From assembly GCA_017413145.1 (NCBI GenBank), contig JAFPUX010000366.1, positions 1-45,255 on the forward strand: DNA of 45,255 nucleotides, in the 5' to 3' direction. The position numbers were made by a program, and so were the translations under genes. Below the pieces are notes generated by a model, which was not told the DNA's origin, did no database searches, and saw only the letters and a list, made by a program, of their open reading frames with translations. Each line of letters starts with the position of its first letter. Positions within the stretch are counted from its first letter, which is position 1. Source of the DNA: Kiritimatiellia bacterium (GTDB taxonomy: Bacteria; Verrucomicrobiota; Kiritimatiellia; RFP12; UBA3636). Shown here one piece after another: positions 41,322 to 45,255 of the stretch.

Positions 41322-44300
41322 ATGAAACATCCGCTCCACCGTTCCTTCCTCGCCGCCGCGCTCTGCGCCGCGGCGCTGCTCGCGCCGCCGGCCGCCGCCG
41401 CCGTCCACGAGGACGACTGGCTCAAGGTCGAGACGCCCGACAAGATGACGCCCGGCTCCGGCTTCCAGGTCAAGGTCACGCTCAAGAAGGACCTCGGGCC
41501 GGACGAAAACGTCTCCGTCGCGATGCACCGCTTCAAGCCCGACGGCGGCTGGCGGGACACGGGCGAGTGGCGCCCGCCGCAGTCGATGAAGAAGGGCGAG
41601 ACGAAGACCTATTCCTTCTCGGCGAAGTACGCGGAGGACGTCGGCTCTTTCGGCCCGCTCGTCTTCACCGCGCCGAAGGGCGACTGGAACAAGGCCACGC
41701 ACAAGCTCTTCTGCGGCAAGATCGTCTGGGCGATGTCGCCCGAGGAAGCCGCGCAGAAGAAGAAGGCGGCGGACGCCGCCGCCGAGCGCAAGAAGCCGCC
41801 GGAGGGCATCACCTACAAGAAGAGCTGGATCCAGCCGCGCGGCTGCTTCAAGCCCGGGACGGACGAGCCCATGGCGGAGGTGCACGAGGGCGAATCCTTC
41901 GAGATCGTCGCGGACTACTACCTCGATCCGTCCGAGTACTGGAACGACAAGTGCAACATCGTCGTCTTCGGCTGCGGCCCGTGGATCGACAACCCGGACG
42001 GCGTCCACGAGAAGAGCTCGCACCACGTCGGCTACCCCGGCCTCGGCTGGGGCTTCCGCGAGGTGAAGCCCGGCAAGGGCACGATCCGCGTCAAGCAGAC
42101 GCCCAAGAAGCTCTTCCGCTACAACTCGCTCTTCTTCCACGTCCGCTTCCGCGGCGGCGACGACAAGGACTTCCCCTGGACGAAGACCTGCGGCGCGCCG
42201 CGGCTCGTGCGCCCCGTGATCGGCCTCGACCTGGTCGCCAGGACCGCGGGCGGCCTCTTCGTCGCGGGCCGCGAGAAGCCCGTGCTCGACCTGATTGCCG
42301 CGTCCGACGCGAAGGCCGGCGCCCCGGTCTCGATCAAGGTCGTCGCGCTCGACTCGAACGAGAAGCTCGAGGAGGTCGGGACCGCGTCCGCCAAGATGCC
42401 CGCCCCCGGCGAGACGGCGAAGGTGGACCTCTCGGGCGTCGTCGGCAAGCGCCTCGGCTGCTTCCTCGCCGAGGGCCGCTGCGGCGACAAGAAGGTGGAC
42501 GCGTTCTTCGCCGTGATCCCCGACGTCGACAAGGCGCTCGGCGGCAAGCGCGCGCCCTTCGGCGCGACCGACCTGCACACGGAGCTGGAGTGCGAGACGG
42601 CCGCCAAGCTCGGCTTCTCCGTGAACCGCATGTTCACCGGCTGGGGCGGGCTCGTCCCGCAACGCGGCGAGTACCACTTCGACGGCCTCTCCGCCTCGAT
42701 GGACCGCCAGCTCAAGCACGGCATCAAGCCCTGGCTCATGCTCATCGGCGCACCCGAGTGGGTGCTGCCGCCGCACGTGCACTCGCCCGGCTTCGAGCCG
42801 TACCCCTTCGACGAGGAGGGCTGGCGCGAGAGCATCCGCGCGATCGCGAAGAAATTCGGCCCGCGCGTCTACGGCATCGAGTGGCTCAACGAGATCGTCC
42901 CCGGCACCAAGAGCTCCGACCCCGTGTCCGACTACAAGCGCTTCTGCCGGATCGGCGCCGAGGAGCTCCGCAAGGTGAACCCGAAGGCCAAGTCCATGCT
43001 CGCGGGCGGCCTGTGGCCGCGCAACTTCCGCCTCGACATGCTCGGCTCCGGCGTCGGCAAGTGGATCGACGTCCTCCCGATCCACTACGGCGAGTACGAG
43101 AGCGCGGCCGAGGCGATCGCGGACGCCGCCGCGGGCGGCGTCGCCTCCGTCTGGAACGACGAGAGCGCCGCCGGCATCTCCGTCTGGGGCATGGACGGCC
43201 GCGAGGCGCTCGAGCGCAGCTCGCTGCAGTCGCGCTACGTGATGCGCGCGTGGCCCGCCCAGCTCGTCGCGGGCGTGGACGGCATCATCTACTTCGGCGG
43301 CGAGGCGAATCCCGCCGGCAACTGGAAGTACCTTCTCGACGACTACACGCCGCGGCCCGTCGCCGCTACGCTCGCCGTCCTCTCCGCCAAGCTCGGCAAC
43401 GCCCGCCCCGTCGGCGGCTACTACGCCGAGCCCGGCGCGCGCGTCTTCGTCTTCGAGCGCAAGGACGGAACCGCCCTCGCGGTGGTCGAATCCGCGAGCG
43501 GCGATCCCGCCAAGCCGCCCGTCGACGTGAAGATCCCCGCCACGCCCGGCACCACGGTCGTGCGTACCGACAACCAGGGCAACGCGACGGAAATCTCCGT
43601 CGGCGGCGGCAACGCGATCTCCGTCTCCGCCGGCGCGATGCCGGCGTTCTACGAGGGGCTTCCGCTCGGCCCGCTCGCCGTGCGCTGCGCGCTGACGGTC
43701 GAAGGACAGGGCCCGCTCTCGCCCAAGCCGAGCGTCGGCTTCGTCAAGGGCGCCGACCCGCAGCTGCGCGCCTCGGTCCGCAACCCGCTTCGCACGCCCG
43801 TCGAAGGCGCGCTCAACGTCGCGATCGCCGGCAAGCCCGCCGTCCGCAAGCCGTTCAAGCTCGCCGCCGGCGAAAGCGCGCACTACGTCCTGGACATCCC
43901 GCCGGAGTCGCTCCCCGACGGCGCCGCCGAGGCCGTCGCCGCGGTCGCCTGGAAGGCGCCCAAGGCCGAGAAGGCCGACAAGGCCGCGCGGTCGATCGCG
44001 GTGGACAACGTCGACCCCGCCACGCTCGGCAACCTGATCGCCAACGGCGGCTTCGAGGACGGCAAGAACGGCTGGCACGGCAACGGCAAGGCCGTCGCGC
44101 TGCCCGGCGGGCGTCCCGGCGAGGAGGGCCACGCGCTCTCCCTCGACCATTCCGCCGGCTACGTCCAGTGCCTGCAGAAGGTCCCCCACCCGGCGCCCGG
44201 CCGCGAGCTGCTCTACACCGCGTGGATGCGGACCGAGAACATGTACGCCGGATCCAACGTCTCGCTCTACCGCAAGGAGGGCGGCACGCACGACCTCTAC

Positions 44301-45128
44301 ATCCCGCACGTCTTCTGCGCCCCGAAGGACACCGCCGGAGCCTGGCAGCTCATGGTCAAGGTCGTCGGCACCGCGCCGAACGAGATCGCCGGCCAGTTCC
44401 AGCCCGTCGCCCGCGGCGAGAACGGAACCGCGCTCTACGACAACGTCCGCGTGACGGTCTACGACGGCACCGACTGGGCCGCCGAGGCGCACAAGGCCGC
44501 GAAGCCGCGCACGATCGACGGCGACCTTTCCGACTGGGACTTCGCCGACCCGATCCCGCTGCTGTGCGTGAACCAGATGGTCGCCGAGGGCGGCTACAAG
44601 TGGTCGCCCGAGAACCTCTCCGGCATCGCGCAGATCGCGTGGGACAACGAGGCGCTCTACATCGCAGCCAAGGTGCGCGACGACGTCCACGTCGCGCAGA
44701 CCGGCGAAAAGACGCTCTCCGGCGACGCGCTCCAGATCGGCCTGCACCCGGCCAACCGCCTCCCCGGCACCGAGGGCGCGGCGATCGAGTGGTACGTGTC
44801 CTCCGCGAGCCCGGGCAGCGGCTCCGGCAAGCACACCGTGTTCCGCCCGGCCGCGCACAGCGCCGGTCTCGCGAGCGGCCAGCTCGCCAAGGACTCCTCC
44901 GTCTACGAGGTCGCCGTGAAGCGCGTCGGCAAGGACACCTGCTACGAGCTGCGCATCCCGTGGGTCGACGCGGGCGGCGTGCGCCCGCAGCCCGGCACGC
45001 GCCTGGGCCTCTCGCTGCGCCTCACGGACGCCGACAACGGCGCCGGCCGCGGCTCGGCCGCCTGGGGCCGGGGCCTCGCGCCCTCGTGGACGCCGGGGTC
45101 CTTCGGCTCGCTCGTGCTCCTGCCGTAG
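41322..45128 (+). CDS. Secreted clan-A-like glycoside hydrolase with CBM9-like C-terminus, copy B
   Basis: 1268 residues with a signal peptide (MKHPLHRSFLAAALCAAALLA). It is colinear with the minus-strand copy at 22725 and very similar throughout, with a single one-residue gap near the C-terminus. The TIM-barrel region (about 413-720) has WLNEIVPG (Glu524, likely acid/base), VWNDES (Glu614) and YFGGEAN (Glu661), the latter two being nucleophile candidates. Then come a CBM-like NGGFEDGKNGW module and a CBM9-like C-terminal domain (TIDGDLSDWDFADP, LSLRLTDADNGAG). No regulator gene follows this copy, unlike the minus copy. I infer a glycanase that stays near the cell surface; the substrate cannot be stated. 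Confidence 0.82.
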   Translation: MKHPLHRSFLAAALCAAALLAPPAAAAVHEDDWLKVETPDKMTPGSGFQVKVTLKKDLGPDENVSVAMHRFKPDGGWRDTGEWRPPQSMKKGETKTYSFSAKYAEDVGSFGPLVFTAPKGDWNKATHKLFCGKIVWAMSPEEAAQKKKAADAAAERKKPPEGITYKKSWIQPRGCFKPGTDEPMAEVHEGESFEIVADYYLDPSEYWNDKCNIVVFGCGPWIDNPDGVHEKSSHHVGYPGLGWGFREVKPGKGTIRVKQTPKKLFRYNSLFFHVRFRGGDDKDFPWTKTCGAPRLVRPVIGLDLVARTAGGLFVAGREKPVLDLIAASDAKAGAPVSIKVVALDSNEKLEEVGTASAKMPAPGETAKVDLSGVVGKRLGCFLAEGRCGDKKVDAFFAVIPDVDKALGGKRAPFGATDLHTELECETAAKLGFSVNRMFTGWGGLVPQRGEYHFDGLSASMDRQLKHGIKPWLMLIGAPEWVLPPHVHSPGFEPYPFDEEGWRESIRAIAKKFGPRVYGIEWLNEIVPGTKSSDPVSDYKRFCRIGAEELRKVNPKAKSMLAGGLWPRNFRLDMLGSGVGKWIDVLPIHYGEYESAAEAIADAAAGGVASVWNDESAAGISVWGMDGREALERSSLQSRYVMRAWPAQLVAGVDGIIYFGGEANPAGNWKYLLDDYTPRPVAATLAVLSAKLGNARPVGGYYAEPGARVFVFERKDGTALAVVESASGDPAKPPVDVKIPATPGTTVVRTDNQGNATEISVGGGNAISVSAGAMPAFYEGLPLGPLAVRCALTVEGQGPLSPKPSVGFVKGADPQLRASVRNPLRTPVEGALNVAIAGKPAVRKPFKLAAGESAHYVLDIPPESLPDGAAEAVAAVAWKAPKAEKADKAARSIAVDNVDPATLGNLIANGGFEDGKNGWHGNGKAVALPGGRPGEEGHALSLDHSAGYVQCLQKVPHPAPGRELLYTAWMRTENMYAGSNVSLYRKEGGTHDLYIPHVFCAPKDTAGAWQLMVKVVGTAPNEIAGQFQPVARGENGTALYDNVRVTVYDGTDWAAEAHKAAKPRTIDGDLSDWDFADPIPLLCVNQMVAEGGYKWSPENLSGIAQIAWDNEALYIAAKVRDDVHVAQTGEKTLSGDALQIGLHPANRLPGTEGAAIEWYVSSASPGSGSGKHTVFRPAAHSAGLASGQLAKDSSVYEVAVKRVGKDTCYELRIPWVDAGGVRPQPGTRLGLSLRLTDADNGAGRGSAAWGRGLAPSWTPGSFGSLVLLP

Positions 45129-45169
45129 CGGCCGTCCGGGGTGAATTGCAAGTGAAATGAGGCGGCGGG

Positions 45170-45255
45170 TCATGCGGCGGGCGGCTCGGCGGCTTTCTCG
45201 GCGGCCGAAAGACCGCCGAGCGAGGCGCGATGGATTTCGTTGATCCGCTCGGCCA
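45170..45255 (-). CDS. C-terminal end of a minus-strand gene, 5' part outside the window
   Basis: The minus strand reads AERINEIHRASLGGLSAAEK and seven more residues to a TGA at 45170-45172. Third positions are mostly G or C, as in the real genes. Only about 27 residues are visible, so no function can be given. The reading crosses a strong inverted repeat (45185-45220), which might instead mean that this is a non-coding stem-loop. Confidence 0.45.
   Translation of the reverse strand, partial: AERINEIHRASLGGLSAAEKAAEPPAA
45185..45220. repeat. Long hairpin between convergent genes
   Basis: CTCGGCGG-CTTTC (45185-45197) pairs with GAAAG-A-CCGCCGAG (45207-45220), thirteen base pairs with one bulged A. 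No T run follows on either strand. It lies inside the possible partial gene's last codons. Confidence 0.55.

Noticed and set aside
38498..41560. Upstream extension of the minus-strand isomerase-like frame to 41560
   Set aside because: The extension is low-complexity shadow sequence across three real plus-strand genes. Alignment to copy A and the promoter fix the start at 38497.
1..45255. tRNA, rRNA, transposase or prophage genes
   Set aside because: None found by eye on either strand. The repeats seen are not accompanied by any transposase or integrase.

Overview
The window is very GC-rich, with G or C at most third codon positions and long antisense shadow frames as a result. It carries large secreted multidomain proteins (DUF2341, LamG/concanavalin-like, right-handed beta-helix), divergent glycoside hydrolases, a C10 peptidase and short Shine-Dalgarno sites. 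This mix suggests a member of the PVC group, most likely Kiritimatiellia (Verrucomicrobiota). That is inference from protein style; there is no rRNA or other phylogenetic marker here.

Layout. 1-5539: end of a LamG/beta-helix surface protein, then a propeller-like secreted protein. 5540-5883: a cluster of three nested stem-loops. 5884-16493: a co-directional, mostly translationally coupled run: C10 peptidase, TIM-barrel isomerase-like protein, GH20-like glycosidase, CapA-like phosphoesterase, MFS transporter, secreted GH50-like enzyme. 16493-17361: a vapBC toxin-antitoxin pair between two copies of a ~47-bp repeat. 17513-21649: giant DUF2341/LamG/beta-helix protein. 21660-26528 (minus): LacI regulator and a 1267-residue secreted glycosidase-like protein with a CBM9-like C-terminus. 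26775-33878: another giant LamG/beta-helix protein with one frameshift, followed by a second GH50-like enzyme. 34175-37618: discoidin/beta-helix protein and a secreted calcineurin-like phosphoesterase. 37625-41199: second copies of the isomerase-like protein (minus) and CapA-like protein (plus), with a 64-residue secreted ORF and an M14 carboxypeptidase-like protein. 41322-45128: second copy of the 1267-residue glycosidase-like protein. 45170-45255: C-terminal end of a minus-strand gene.

The region looks like a glycan (or glycopeptide) capture and degradation locus. Surface proteins bind and cleave outside the cytoplasm, an MFS carrier may import products, and signal-less GH20-like, isomerase-like, CapA-like and M14-like proteins would act inside. 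Four protein families occur twice (isomerase-like, CapA-like, GH50-like, 1267/1268-residue glycosidase), and the LamG/beta-helix family occurs four times, so the locus grew by internal duplication and module shuffling.

The most unusual feature is regulatory. Four large secreted-protein genes (starts at 2735, 17513, 26775, 34175) share a leader of nearly constant length, 110-111 bases from the -35 box to the ATG. Each has TTGAC, a CG-rich spacer and an extended -10 (TGnTAG). A terminator-like hairpin with a T-run then begins almost at the predicted transcription start, followed by a CAATC-N4-GATTG inverted repeat and the start codon. The two 1267/1268-residue genes share a different leader, about 94% identical over 115 bases.
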